From Streptomyces spinoverrucosus (GTDB lineage: Bacteria; Actinomycetota; Actinomycetes; Streptomycetales; Streptomycetaceae), in the NCBI RefSeq assembly GCF_006539505.1, contig NZ_BJND01000044.1, positions 1 to 64,000 of the forward strand: a stretch of 64,000 nucleotides of DNA, given 5' to 3'. Position 1 is the stretch's first letter; each line of letters opens with the position of its first letter. Under the pieces are notes generated by a model. It had not been told where the DNA came from and ran no database searches. It worked only from the letters and a program-made list of their open reading frames with translations. Positions 1 to 9,610 of this stretch are shown here, in pieces. A program made the translations under genes and the position numbers.

Positions 1-1
1 G

Positions 2-301
2 GACACGGGGCGGGGCGCGGGCGATGCGAGGGCCGACGCGAGGCGAGGCCCGGACGATGCGAGTGCAGACGCGAGGCTGGACGCGGACGGTACTAGGGCC
101 GACACGGGACGACCTACGGACGCCGAAACCCGCGGTCGCCACGCCGAAGCCCGCGCCCACCACGCCACCGCCGCCAACCCGACCCTCCGCGCCAGCCACC
201 CCGAAGCCGCCGCCCTGACCCCCCGCGCCAGCCACGCCACCGCCGCCACCCCAACCCCCCGCACCCGCCACCCCGAAACCGCCACCACCCCAACCCTCCG
301 C
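2..301 (+). repeat. In-frame degenerate repeat block inside the flavin monooxygenase
   Basis: Reads in frame as Asp-Ala-Arg-rich sequence, then about four degenerate units of 11-13 residues (33-39 bp) of the type T-P-T-L-R-A-S-H-P-E-A-A. The final unit runs into the genuine T-P-T-L-R-A-R-Y-V-I-A-A-D of the DG motif, which suggests the real motif was the template for the duplication. It has no stops and keeps frame. Confidence 0.7.
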
Positions 302-1258
302 GCCCGCTACGTCATCGCCGCCGACGGCGGTCGTTCCGTTCTCCGGCGTGCTCTCGGGATCGATATGACCGGCGAGACCGTCGACCCGAGCCCGATGCTG
401 GTGGCGGACGTGCGGATCTCCGGGCTCGACCGGGACAACTGGCACATCTTCCCGCCCCGCGAGAACGGCGACTTCCTCGCGATCTGCCCCCTCGCCAGCA
501 CCGACGACTTCCAGCTCGTCGCAAGCTTCCCGGAGGGCACCTCGCCGGACCTGTCCCTCGACGGGATCCGCAAGCTCGTCGCCGCCCGCTCCCACCTCTC
601 CCCCGACGATGTCACCGAGGTGCGCTGGGCCTCGGACTTCCGGTTGCGGGCGGCGCTCGCGGACCGGTTCCGGGCGGGGCGGGTCTTCCTCGCCGGGGAC
701 GCGGCGCATGTGCACTCACCGGCCGGCGGACAGGGGCTCAACACCAGCGTGCAGGACGCCTACAACCTGGGCTGGAAGCTCGGCGCGGTGCTGCGCGGCC
801 ACGCCCCGGCCACGCTCCTCGACACCTACGAGGAGGAACGGCGCCCCATCGCCGCCCACATGCTCGGACTGTCCACCGGCGTCCACCGCGGCGAGGTCCG
901 ACGCGGCGCGGCAACCCGTCAGCTGGGGCTGGGCCACCGCGGCTCCTCGCTCACCAAGGAGACCCGCACCCGCATCGGCGCCGGGCTGCGTGCGGGCGAC
1001 CGCGCACCGGACGGTATCGCGGGTGACGTACGGCTGTTCGACGCCTTCCGGGGCCCGCACTGGACGCTGCTCGCCGTGGGCACGGACACGGAACTGCCCG
1101 CGCTGCCCATCCCCACCCTGCGGATCAAGGCGTACGAGCCCTACGGCACCGGCGTCTTCCTGATCCGGCCCGACGGCTATGTCGGCTGGGCGGGCGAGAC
1201 CGGCGCGGGACTCGCGGAATACGCCGCCCGGACGGGGGTAGCCGAAGCAATCCGGTAA
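2..1258 (+). CDS. FAD-dependent monooxygenase (class A, phenol-hydroxylase-like), 5' end outside window
   Basis: C-terminal part of a class A flavoprotein hydroxylase, which uses NAD(P)H and O2 to hydroxylate a small, often aromatic, substrate. The frame is open from base 2. Seen: the DG motif (R-Y-V-I-A-A-D-G-G-R-S, bases 305-337), the GDAAH FAD-ribityl motif followed by SPAGGQGLNTSVQDAYNL (near 700-770), and a C-terminal thioredoxin-like tail ending in a W-A-G-E stretch. The first ~100 codons of the visible frame (2-301) are low-complexity Asp/Ala/Arg- then Thr/Pro/His-rich sequence directly before the DG motif, where the family normally has an ordinary beta-strand and loop. An ATG at 365 is in frame but lies after the DG motif, so it is unlikely to be the true start. 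Substrate unknown; no pathway partners visible. Family call is firm; function of the expanded protein is uncertain. Confidence 0.85.
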   Translation, partial: DTGRGAGDARADARRGPDDASADARLDADGTRADTGRPTDAETRGRHAEARAHHATAANPTLRASHPEAAALTPRASHATAATPTPRTRHPETATTPTLRARYVIAADGGRSVLRRALGIDMTGETVDPSPMLVADVRISGLDRDNWHIFPPRENGDFLAICPLASTDDFQLVASFPEGTSPDLSLDGIRKLVAARSHLSPDDVTEVRWASDFRLRAALADRFRAGRVFLAGDAAHVHSPAGGQGLNTSVQDAYNLGWKLGAVLRGHAPATLLDTYEEERRPIAAHMLGLSTGVHRGEVRRGAATRQLGLGHRGSSLTKETRTRIGAGLRAGDRAPDGIAGDVRLFDAFRGPHWTLLAVGTDTELPALPIPTLRIKAYEPYGTGVFLIRPDGYVGWAGETGAGLAEYAARTGVAEAIR

Positions 1259-1430
1259 TCGTTCACCGGGCGTGCCGCCATTCGCGCCGCGGCCAGGGCC
1301 GCGACCGCGTACGGTACGTAGGGAATTGACCCGGTATTCACCTTCTCGGGGGTTTGGACGGGTTGTCCACCCGGGCAGGCGCCGGGCAGCTCCTGACCGG
1401 ATCACCGCAACGAGGAAGTGCTCGCCTTCC

Positions 1431-2363
1431 ATGACCACTGCACATGAGGCACCCCCGCGGCCCCGCCGGCTCGACGACGTCCCGGGCTGGTTCCCCGTAC
1501 TCGACCAGGTGCTCTTCGACTGGCTCCTGAACCGGCAGGAGGCCGCGGGCGTCCGCGGCGACCTGCTGGAGGTCGGGGTCTACATGGGCAAGAGCGCGAT
1601 CTTCCTGGGCCGCCATCTCCGGGAGGGCGAGCGCTACACCGTGTGCGACCTCTTCGAGGGCGACGCCCCGGACGACGCCAACCGGGCCGAGTCGACGAAG
1701 TCGTACAGCGCACTCACCCGCCAGGTCTTCGAGACCAACTACCTCTCCTTCCACGACGAACTCCCGCGCGTCGTACAGGGCCCCAGCTCGCTCGTGCCCG
1801 GCGAGGTCGAACGGGACTCCTGCCGGTTCGTGCACATCGACGGCTCGCATCTGTACGAGCATGTGTACGACGACATCGGCGCCGCGCGGGATGTCCTGCT
1901 GCCGGACGGGATCGTCGTCCTGGACGACTTCCGCTCCGAGCACACGCCCGGTGTCTCGGTCGCCGTCTGGGAGGCCGTGCTCAGCCGGGGTCTGCGTCCG
2001 ATCTGCCTGAGCACGCAGAAGCTGTACGGCACCTGGGGCGACCCAAAACCGGTGCAGGAGGAGCTGCTGGCGATGGTCCGCGGGCGGGACGACTGCGGGC
2101 TCAGCGTGCAGCAGGCCGCCGGCCATCGCCTCGTCCGCCTGAAGTCCAAGGGCATGAAGTCCCCCGACTTCCCACCGTCCCGTCACGCGGCGGAGGACCC
2201 CGAGCGCACCGTGCCGAAGCTCGCCGCCTCTACGGCAAGGCGCCCGGCCCCGCCCCACAAGCCTCGCAGTCGCACCCGGAGCCTGGCGGTCGACCTGATG
2301 CCCCCACTCCTCACCCGCACCCTGCGCAAGGCCCGCGCAGCCCGGCGTCCGGCGGCACGCTGA
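1431..2363 (+). CDS. Class I SAM-dependent methyltransferase (Methyltransf_24 / TylF-like)
   Basis: About 310 residues. Motif I appears as L-L-E-V-G-V-Y-M-G-K-S-A (residues ~43-54), then an acidic post-motif D-L-F-E-G and the metal-site-like V-H-I-D-G-S-H and V-L-D-D-F, typical of small-molecule O-methyltransferases that fetch substrate as 'class I SAM MT, macrocin-O-MT-like'. The ATG at 1431 is chosen because homology begins there and GAGGAA lies at 1412-1417; a longer upstream open frame from 1272 looks non-coding. The last ~70 residues are Arg/Pro/Ala-rich and probably disordered. The gene ends 16 bp from the convergent Uma2 gene. No sugar or polyketide genes are nearby, so the substrate cannot be inferred. 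Confidence 0.8.
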   Translation: MTTAHEAPPRPRRLDDVPGWFPVLDQVLFDWLLNRQEAAGVRGDLLEVGVYMGKSAIFLGRHLREGERYTVCDLFEGDAPDDANRAESTKSYSALTRQVFETNYLSFHDELPRVVQGPSSLVPGEVERDSCRFVHIDGSHLYEHVYDDIGAARDVLLPDGIVVLDDFRSEHTPGVSVAVWEAVLSRGLRPICLSTQKLYGTWGDPKPVQEELLAMVRGRDDCGLSVQQAAGHRLVRLKSKGMKSPDFPPSRHAAEDPERTVPKLAASTARRPAPPHKPRSRTRSLAVDLMPPLLTRTLRKARAARRPAAR

Positions 2364-2379
2364 GCGGACGGGCAGACGG

Positions 2380-2955
2380 TCAGCCGTCGAGGAGGGTGTC
2401 GACCGGGAGTTCCACGCGAACGCCGACGGACTCCGGCACCGGCACCCTCTGCCCGCGCTCGAAGCGCTGCGGGTCGGGGTACTTGCCGTCGGCCGGGTCG
2501 GTGTAGAGGAGCACCTCCTCGTGTTTGCGGTCGGCGATGAGGTAGGCCGGGATACCGGCCTCCGCGTAGCACTCGACCTTGGGGCCGAGGTCGTCGGACC
2601 AGTTGGACGACGTCACTTCGACGACCAGCCGGAAGACGTTCGGGGCGTAGTAGTTCTTCGTGACGTGGGCGTCGCGGAAGTCCTCGTCGACGATGGACAA
2701 ATCGGGGATCGCGAAGTCCTCGGGCAACGTGGGCAACCAGAGGCCGACGCCTTGGACCCATTCAGCGCCGCTTCCCTCGATACCCGCCCGTTCGAGTGCC
2801 CTGCACATCTTGGTCAGCGACAGCCCGTGCGAGCCATCCGGCGGCGGTGTCACAGTGAGCCTCCCCTGGAGAATCTCCACGCGGTGGCCAGGCAGTGCAC
2901 GGGCGAGCTGGTCGGCAGCCTCGCTCAGGGTCAGCTCCTGCTGCAGTACGGCCAT
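2380..2955 (-). CDS. Uma2 family endonuclease (DUF820, PD-(D/E)XK fold)
   Basis: 192 residues. The PD-(D/E)XK core is visible as I-P-D-L-S-I-V-D (residues ~86-93), then L-V-V-E-V-T-S-S-N-W and K-V-E-C-Y-A-E-A-G-I-P-A-Y-L-I-A-D-R, which supply the usual Asp, Glu and Lys. The start at 2955 is set by an excellent ribosome-binding site, AAGGAGGACGCC, directly before ATG; the frame runs further upstream but without such a site. Members are abundant in Streptomyces and cyanobacteria and their biological role is unsettled. A paralogue lies at 28089-28697. Monocistronic and convergent with the methyltransferase gene. Confidence 0.85.
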   Translation of the reverse strand: MAVLQQELTLSEAADQLARALPGHRVEILQGRLTVTPPPDGSHGLSLTKMCRALERAGIEGSGAEWVQGVGLWLPTLPEDFAIPDLSIVDEDFRDAHVTKNYYAPNVFRLVVEVTSSNWSDDLGPKVECYAEAGIPAYLIADRKHEEVLLYTDPADGKYPDPQRFERGQRVPVPESVGVRVELPVDTLLDG

Positions 2956-3048
2956 GGCGTCCTCCTTTTCGGGGCCCACTCTGCGACGAGCGTAACCGGA
3001 GGTTCCCGGATTCGACCCATGATCACTCATACGGAGTAACCGCCCAGC

Positions 3049-4629
<1,581 letters not shown>

Positions 4630-4760
4630 GGTGGGTGCCTTCCGCCGAGCAGTGACTCACTCTCTCCTTCATAACGATGCCGCGCCGTTCGCAACCCGTC
4701 ACGCGCGGGAAGCCATCTCAGGGGACACCAGTGCACTTCGGTGAGAGGGCGGGGACTGGC

Positions 4761-5612
4761 ATGCGCACTGCTGGTACGGGGAGGGCGATCGCCGCGCTGG
4801 CGGCGCTGGTGACGGTGTGCGGCTGCACCGCGCAGGCCGTGGACGCGGACGGAAAGCCACGCGGGCCGATCCATATCGACGTCACCACTACGGCGCCCGC
4901 CGCGCCGCCACCCGCCACGTCCGAGGACCCTGCGAAGCCACCCGCCACGTCCAAGGCCCCCGCGAAGCCGCCCGCCCCGCCCCCGGTCCTGTGGTCACGC
5001 GGCGACTCCGGCCGTGACGTGCGCGAACTCCAGGCCCGGCTGAGGCAGATCGCCTGGCTGTTCGACGGCCCGACGGGGACGTACGACGACCTTACCGAGC
5101 AGGCCGTACGGGGTTTCCAGGGCAAGCGCGGGCTGCCGCAGACGGGCACCACGGACACCGTCACCTGGCAGCGGCTGCTGAAGATGACCCGCGAGCCCGG
5201 CCACTGGGACCTGTACCTGATGGGCGGCCAGCCCGCCGACGCACCCGACGCGCGCTGTCTGACCGGCCGCGTGCTGTGCATCAGCAAGTCGAGCCGCACC
5301 CTGCGCTGGATGATCGACGGCCGCACGCTCACGACCCTGCCGGTGCGCTTCGGCTCGACGTCCACGCCCACCCGGGAGGGCCAGTTCCAGGTGTACTGGA
5401 AGTCCCGCCACCACCACTCCACGCTGTACGACTCGCCGATGCCGTACGCCATGTTCTTCAGCGGCGGACAGGCCGTGCACTACTCGTCCGACTTCGCGGC
5501 CCGGGGCTATGCCGGGGCCTCGCACGGCTGCGTCAACGTCCGGGAGGAGGCGGCGATCGCGCAGCTGTTCGGGGAGGTGCGGAACGGCGACAAGGTCGTC
5601 GTCCACTGGTGA
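4761..5612 (+). CDS. L,D-transpeptidase lipoprotein with PG-binding domain
   Basis: About 283 residues. A lipoprotein-type signal (hydrophobic A-A-L-A-A-L-V-T-V then C-G-C, residues 10-22), a Pro/Ala/Lys-rich linker (~35-75), a PG_binding_1 domain (D-S-G-R-D-V-R-E-L-Q-A-R-L... ~78-130) and a YkuD catalytic domain with H-Y-S-S-D ... S-H-G-C-V-N-V-R (nucleophile Cys near residue 264). It would form 3-3 cross-links in peptidoglycan outside the membrane. The start at 4761 gives a proper signal peptide; the upstream in-frame ATG at 4677 would put 28 non-signal residues first. Followed by a strong hairpin terminator. A decayed relative lies at 11826-12194. Confidence 0.85.
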   Translation: MRTAGTGRAIAALAALVTVCGCTAQAVDADGKPRGPIHIDVTTTAPAAPPPATSEDPAKPPATSKAPAKPPAPPPVLWSRGDSGRDVRELQARLRQIAWLFDGPTGTYDDLTEQAVRGFQGKRGLPQTGTTDTVTWQRLLKMTREPGHWDLYLMGGQPADAPDARCLTGRVLCISKSSRTLRWMIDGRTLTTLPVRFGSTSTPTREGQFQVYWKSRHHHSTLYDSPMPYAMFFSGGQAVHYSSDFAARGYAGASHGCVNVREEAAIAQLFGEVRNGDKVVVHW

Positions 5613-5620
5613 GGTTTGGG

Positions 5621-5657
5621 GCGCGGGCGGGACCGGGGGAACGTGTCCCGCCCGCGC
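5621..5657 (+). terminator. Intrinsic hairpin terminator after the L,D-transpeptidase gene
   Basis: Perfect 13-bp stem GCGCGGGCGGGAC / GTCCCGCCCGCGC with an 11-nt loop, starting 8 bp after the stop codon. No U-tract, as usual in Streptomyces. Confidence 0.75.
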
Positions 5658-5813
5658 TCAGGTGCACGAGCCGTAGGTACGGGGGGAACCCCGGCTCCGT
5701 GCGACAGCCGATGACCAGTCGGCTCACTCAGTACTGCGCCGACGCGGCCGAAAACGTCACACCCCCGGCGAAGAAATATCGAAGAAATATCCAGGGGATG
5801 ACGAAACCGCAGG

Positions 5814-6854
5814 TCAGAGGGCTGATTGCGAGGGATTCGGGGTCGGCAGCAGCGACTGCGCCCTCCTGGGCAGGCCGGGCGTGAGGGCCGGCGACCCCGA
5901 CAAGGAACCCGAGCCGCCGGTGAGGCCGGGGGCTGTGCCGCCCTCCCCGTCGCCCTCGCCGCCGTCGCCGCTGCTGCTGCCCTCGTCGCCGTCCTTGCCG
6001 CCCGCCTTCTCGCCGTCGCCCTTGTCGCCCTTGCCCGAGCCCTTGTCCTCCTGGGCGTCGGAGCCGCCGAGGACGGCCGCGCAGTACTTGCGCACGCCTG
6101 AGGAACCGCCCGCCGCCTCCGTCAGGGCCCGCTTGCGGGCGGCGTCCAGGCTCTTGCCGTCGCGCACGTCGCGGCAGGCCAGGATGACTGCCTTCCGCCA
6201 GTTGCCGGCGTCACCGCCCGTGCTCCTCTCGGTGTCCCCGCCGGTGGAGGGGGTGTCGTCGCCGGAGGGATCGGGGCTTTCGGTGGCGGGGCCGCTCGTG
6301 GTGCCGTCCGGCGTGGCCGAGCCGGGCTGCTCGCGCTGCGTCGGCGGGGGTGAGACCTGCGGACGCTCGGGCGGCTCGGCGACCGAGACCGACGCGGCGG
6401 GGCCGGGTTCGTCGTCGAGGAAGGGCGGCGTGCCCAGCACTCCGGTTCCGGCCGCGACGGCCACCCCGCCGGCCATGGCGACGGCCAGCGCCGCGGCCAG
6501 CCCCAACCGCACGGGACGGCCCCAGCGCGGGCGCCGGGCAGCGGTCGTACGGCCACCGGTGCGGCCGCCGATGTGCACCAGCCCGGCGTCGGACGGCTGC
6601 CTGCGGCCGGGCACGTCAAGGGCGGCGCGCTCGCTGTCGCGCTCCGCCCGCACCTTGCGGAAGGCGGCCAGGGCTGCGCCCTCGCCGGGGAGTTCGTCGC
6701 TGGTCAGCGGTGGTTTCGCGGAGAGCGCGCCGAGCGTGTGGGCGAGCCGGGCGGCCTGCTCGCGGGTGGCGGAGTCGGCAGCGTCCAGTGGCTCTCCGCT
6801 CAGCAAACGCTCCGCCGTTTCGCGGTTCAGCCACCTGTACTGCTCGTCGGCCAT
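5814..6854 (-). CDS. Single-pass membrane protein, putative partner (anti-sigma-like) of the upstream ECF sigma factor
   Basis: About 346 residues: an N-terminal cytosolic domain (1-115) containing A-L-A-A-F-R-K-V-R, one membrane helix (~117-139), a Pro/Ser/Thr-rich linker, a small outside domain with Cys228 and Cys259 (A-C-R-D ... T-E-A-A-G-G ... V-R-K-Y-C-A), and a Gly/Asp/Lys-rich tail. The start ATG at 6854 overlaps the sigma stop (TGATG) and has GAAGGA 6 nt upstream; a GTG at 6857 is also possible. It is a paralogue of the protein at 7917-8756, which also follows a sigma gene. The anti-sigma role is inferred from coupling and topology; no ZAS zinc motif (HxxxCxxC) is present. Confidence 0.75.
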   Translation of the reverse strand: MADEQYRWLNRETAERLLSGEPLDAADSATREQAARLAHTLGALSAKPPLTSDELPGEGAALAAFRKVRAERDSERAALDVPGRRQPSDAGLVHIGGRTGGRTTAARRPRWGRPVRLGLAAALAVAMAGGVAVAAGTGVLGTPPFLDDEPGPAASVSVAEPPERPQVSPPPTQREQPGSATPDGTTSGPATESPDPSGDDTPSTGGDTERSTGGDAGNWRKAVILACRDVRDGKSLDAARKRALTEAAGGSSGVRKYCAAVLGGSDAQEDKGSGKGDKGDGEKAGGKDGDEGSSSGDGGEGDGEGGTAPGLTGGSGSLSGSPALTPGLPRRAQSLLPTPNPSQSAL

Positions 6855-7522
6855 CACATGTCCTTCTGCGTCCGCGTGCGCGTAGGCGTCACACTCGCGG
6901 ACGTCACCGCGCGATCGCGCGGTTCTCGCTGGGGCGGCAGGGCATCGAGCACACCGGCCGATTCCGGATCGTCGCCGAGGTCGCCGAGCAGCTCGGCGAG
7001 GCGTTTCAAACCCCGGTGCGCCGCGGTGCGCACGGCTCCCGCCCGTTTGCCGAGCGTCTCGGCGGCGCTCTTCGCGTCCAGGCCCACCACCACTCGCAGC
7101 ACCACGGCCTCGGCCTGGTCCTGCGGCAGCCGGGCGATCAGGGAGAGGGCGTGGTCGGTGGCCAGGGCCTCGATGGCCTCGCCGGCGGTGTCGGACTCGG
7201 CGGCCCGGCCGGTCAGCTCGGTCTCGTCACCGCCGATCGCGGGCCGCCGCCCACGCATCCGTATGTGATCCAGCGCACGGTTGCGGGCTATTCGGGCGGC
7301 CCACCCCCGGAACCGGTCCGCGTCACCGTCGAACCGCTCCAGGTCCCGCGCTATCTGCAGCCAGGCCTCGGACGCCACGTCCTCGGCGTCCGGGTCGCCG
7401 ACCAGCGTCCGTACGTATCCGAGCAACCGCGGGTGCACCGCGCGATACACCGTCCGGAACGCGGTCTCGTCCCCGCCCTGTGCCGCGAGCACCGCGGCCG
7501 TCAGCTCCGCGTCGTCCCCCAC
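6854..7522 (-). CDS. ECF RNA polymerase sigma factor (copy A)
   Basis: About 222 residues. Region 2 covers ~15-85 (F-R-T-V-Y-R-A-V-H-P-R-L-L-G-Y ... D-A-E-D-V-A-S-E-A-W) and region 4 covers ~125-180 (L-P-Q-D-Q-A-E-A-V-V-L-R-V-V-V-G-L-D ... A-V-R-T-A-A-H-R-G-L). A short basic/Thr tail follows. Overlaps its membrane partner gene by a few bases. Closely similar to the second sigma at 8875-9492, so the two gene pairs are a tandem duplication. GTG start at 7522 (reads GTG GGG GAC). The 394 bp upstream should hold its promoter, but I could not assign it confidently. Confidence 0.88.
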   Translation of the reverse strand: MGDDAELTAAVLAAQGGDETAFRTVYRAVHPRLLGYVRTLVGDPDAEDVASEAWLQIARDLERFDGDADRFRGWAARIARNRALDHIRMRGRRPAIGGDETELTGRAAESDTAGEAIEALATDHALSLIARLPQDQAEAVVLRVVVGLDAKSAAETLGKRAGAVRTAAHRGLKRLAELLGDLGDDPESAGVLDALPPQREPRDRAVTSASVTPTRTRTQKDM

Positions 7523-7800
7523 CGCGCGCGCCCTTCTTTGCGCCTAAGCCGGCGCCGCTCTCGCGGACCGGGTCCTCGCCGTTGTGGTTCCTCAATCAGT
7601 GGTCGCGGTCCAAGGACCGCTGTGGTTGCGGTGGTCGTGTTGCCTCCGCACTCCGGCGCGAAAGGCACGTTACGTCTTGAAACCGCTCCCCGTCCATGTG
7701 CGTAGCCGATGCAACTAACTCGTGACGCGTTGGGGTGTGACAGAAAACGCAGTCAGTGCGCTGAAGAAAGTACGGGCCGCCGCGCGGCCCGTGCCGCGCG

Positions 7801-7842
7801 ACGGCCGGGGCCTCTCCTGTGGGGGGTGGCGGCCCCGGCCGT
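7801..7842 (-). terminator. Intrinsic hairpin downstream of the copy-B sigma/partner genes
   Basis: Perfect 12-bp stem ACGGCCGGGGCC / GGCCCCGGCCGT with an 18-nt loop, 75 bp after the stop of the partner gene. The rest of the 7523-7916 gap holds no gene that I can support; it must contain the promoter of the sigma gene ending at 6854. Confidence 0.7.
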
Positions 7843-7916
7843 TGCCTTGGCGCATGGCTCGCGGCGCCGCAGGTGGAGACACCGGAGCGCGCCAGGCCAG
7901 GGTCTTTCCCCGTGGG

Positions 7917-8756
7917 TCAGTTCTTCTTCCCGTTGCTGGTGGCCTTTTCGGCCTGGTCGTCGCCTGTGCCACTGTTCGCGTTCCCCGCGCCGGTGTTCGC
8001 GTTCCCCGCGCCACGCTCCGCGTTGTCGGCGCCATTGTCGCCGGCACCGTTCGTCGCGTTGGCGGCTCCGCCGCCCGGCGTGGCCGCCCGGCTCGGCCTG
8101 CCCTTGGCCGCCGCCCGCGCCAACTGCTCGGCGCAGTACACGGCGACCCTCTCCTCACCGCCCGCCTCCGTGACGAGCCGCTGCCAGGCCGTGGCGTCCA
8201 GCGCGTTGCCGCGGCCCTCGACCTGGTCGTAGGCGCGGCACCTGGCCTCGGTGTCCTGAGCGGTGGACGGGTGGCCGGGCTTCGCGGGGGCGGCGTCGGA
8301 CGCCGCGGAGGACGGCTCGGCGCCCGGCAGGTCGGGGGCACTGGTCGGCGGGGTGGGCCTGCCCCGGTCGTCGGCGGGGCCGTCCGGCGAGTCGGACGAG
8401 CCGATCGCGGCGACCGCTACGCCGCCCAGCGCGAGGCTCGCGATGAACAGGGAGAGCGTGGTCTTCACCGGCAGCACCAGCCGCCGCTGCTCGCGGGGCC
8501 GCCAGTCGTCCCGGCGCCGGGTGCGCGCCCGGTGTGCCCCCGCGTCCCGGGCGGCCCGGAACGCGGCAACGGCCCGCTGCTCGCCCTCGGTGTCCGGGCG
8601 GTGCCCGCCCAGCACGGCAGCGGAGAGCAGCGCCTCCAGCGCGGCGTCGTCGGGGGCTGTTTTCGGGCCGGCCACGTGCCCGTGCCCGGAGGCGAAGCCG
8701 TAAGGGTGCACACGCCGACGGCCGGGGGACCCACCGCCGATCTGCCGTTCACCCAT
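7917..8756 (-). CDS. Single-pass membrane protein, putative partner of ECF sigma copy B
   Basis: 279 residues. N-terminal cytosolic part with A-V-A-A-F-R-A-A-R (near 62-70), a membrane helix at ~98-118, a Pro/Ser linker, a small outside domain with Cys173 and Cys208 (R-C-R-A-Y ... L-V-T-E-A-G-G ... V-A-V-Y-C-A), and a tail of Gly-Ala-Asn repeats (G-A-G-N-A-N-T-G-A-G-N-A-N-S). Start at 8756 is set by GGGAAG 5 nt upstream and by alignment with the copy-A protein. A 118-bp gap separates it from the sigma gene, unlike the overlapping copy-A pair. Anti-sigma function is an inference. Confidence 0.7.
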   Translation of the reverse strand: MGERQIGGGSPGRRRVHPYGFASGHGHVAGPKTAPDDAALEALLSAAVLGGHRPDTEGEQRAVAAFRAARDAGAHRARTRRRDDWRPREQRRLVLPVKTTLSLFIASLALGGVAVAAIGSSDSPDGPADDRGRPTPPTSAPDLPGAEPSSAASDAAPAKPGHPSTAQDTEARCRAYDQVEGRGNALDATAWQRLVTEAGGEERVAVYCAEQLARAAAKGRPSRAATPGGGAANATNGAGDNGADNAERGAGNANTGAGNANSGTGDDQAEKATSNGKKN

Positions 8757-8874
8757 GTCTGCTTCCCGTCCTTGTCCGACCTGTTTTGATATGGCCTGTG
8801 GGGCCTGATGGCCTGTGGGGCTCACGCACACGGTCGCGATATGCCGCTCCGGCCACCGCCGTCACACTCGCTGT

Positions 8875-9492
8875 TCATTTCGATTCCCCCAGCGTCCGAG
8901 GGCCGTCATCCGTCACACCTTCGACGCCCAGCTGCTTGGCCAGGCGCTTCAGCCCTCGGTACGCGGCCGTCCGCACCGCGCCCGGGCGCTTGTCGAGGAC
9001 GCGTGCGGCCGTGGGGGCGTCGAGGCCGACGACGACCCGCAGCAGCACGGCCTCGGCCTGGTCCCGTGGCAGCCTGCGGACCAGCTCCAGGGCATGCTCC
9101 GTGGAGATCGACTCCAGCGCCTCGTCGTGCGTGCTGTGCGGACCGGGCAGCTCCAGCACGTCCTGTTCCAGCGCCGACGACCGGGGCCGCACCTTCTGTC
9201 GGCGCAGATGGTCCAGCGCCCGGTGCCGGGCGATGGTCGCCGTCCAGCCCCGGAACCCGGCCCCGTCGCCCCTGAACCGGCCCAGGTCCCGGGCGATCTC
9301 CAGCCAGGCGTCGGACACCACGTCCTCGGCGTCGTCGCCGACCAGCCCGCGCAGGTACCCGAGCAGTCCTGGCTGCACCAGCCGGTACGCGACCGCGAAG
9401 GCGGCCTCGTCGCCTTCCTGGGCCCGCGCGACGGCCGCGCCCAATTCCCCGTCGTACGCGTGCACGCGGCGGGGTTCGCCTGCCTGGCCCAA
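8875..9492 (-). CDS. ECF RNA polymerase sigma factor (copy B)
   Basis: About 205 residues from a TTG start at 9492, which has GAGGA 7 nt upstream and matches the length of copy A; an upstream in-frame ATG at 9648 would add 52 residues without family similarity, and a GTG lies a few codons inside. Region 2 (L-V-Q-P-G-L-L-G-Y-L-R ... D-A-E-D-V-V-S-D-A-W-L-E-I-A-R-D-L) and region 4 (L-P-R-D-Q-A-E-A-V-L-L-R-V-V-V-G-L-D ... A-V-R-T-A-A-Y-R-G-L-K-R-L-A) are clear and very like copy A (6854-7522). Confidence 0.85.
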   Translation of the reverse strand: MGQAGEPRRVHAYDGELGAAVARAQEGDEAAFAVAYRLVQPGLLGYLRGLVGDDAEDVVSDAWLEIARDLGRFRGDGAGFRGWTATIARHRALDHLRRQKVRPRSSALEQDVLELPGPHSTHDEALESISTEHALELVRRLPRDQAEAVLLRVVVGLDAPTAARVLDKRPGAVRTAAYRGLKRLAKQLGVEGVTDDGPRTLGESK

Positions 9493-9610
9493 GAACTGTC
9501 CTCGTCCGTACCGGTTCGTAGCGGGTTCGTACCGTGCGGCACGGCCGCCCTTGCCCTTGTCCTCCACGGTCCTCAGCGTCAGTCCGGAGGCAAATGTCAC
9601 AGCGCGTCCG

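Noticed and set aside
24..218. 64-codon Arg/Pro/Thr frame at the window start
   Set aside because: Out of frame with the flavin monooxygenase that is open over the same bases; repeat sequence only.
1..2363. Start of a secondary-metabolite cluster (monooxygenase plus methyltransferase)
   Set aside because: No synthase, sugar or transporter genes follow; the next genes are unrelated housekeeping or orphan genes.
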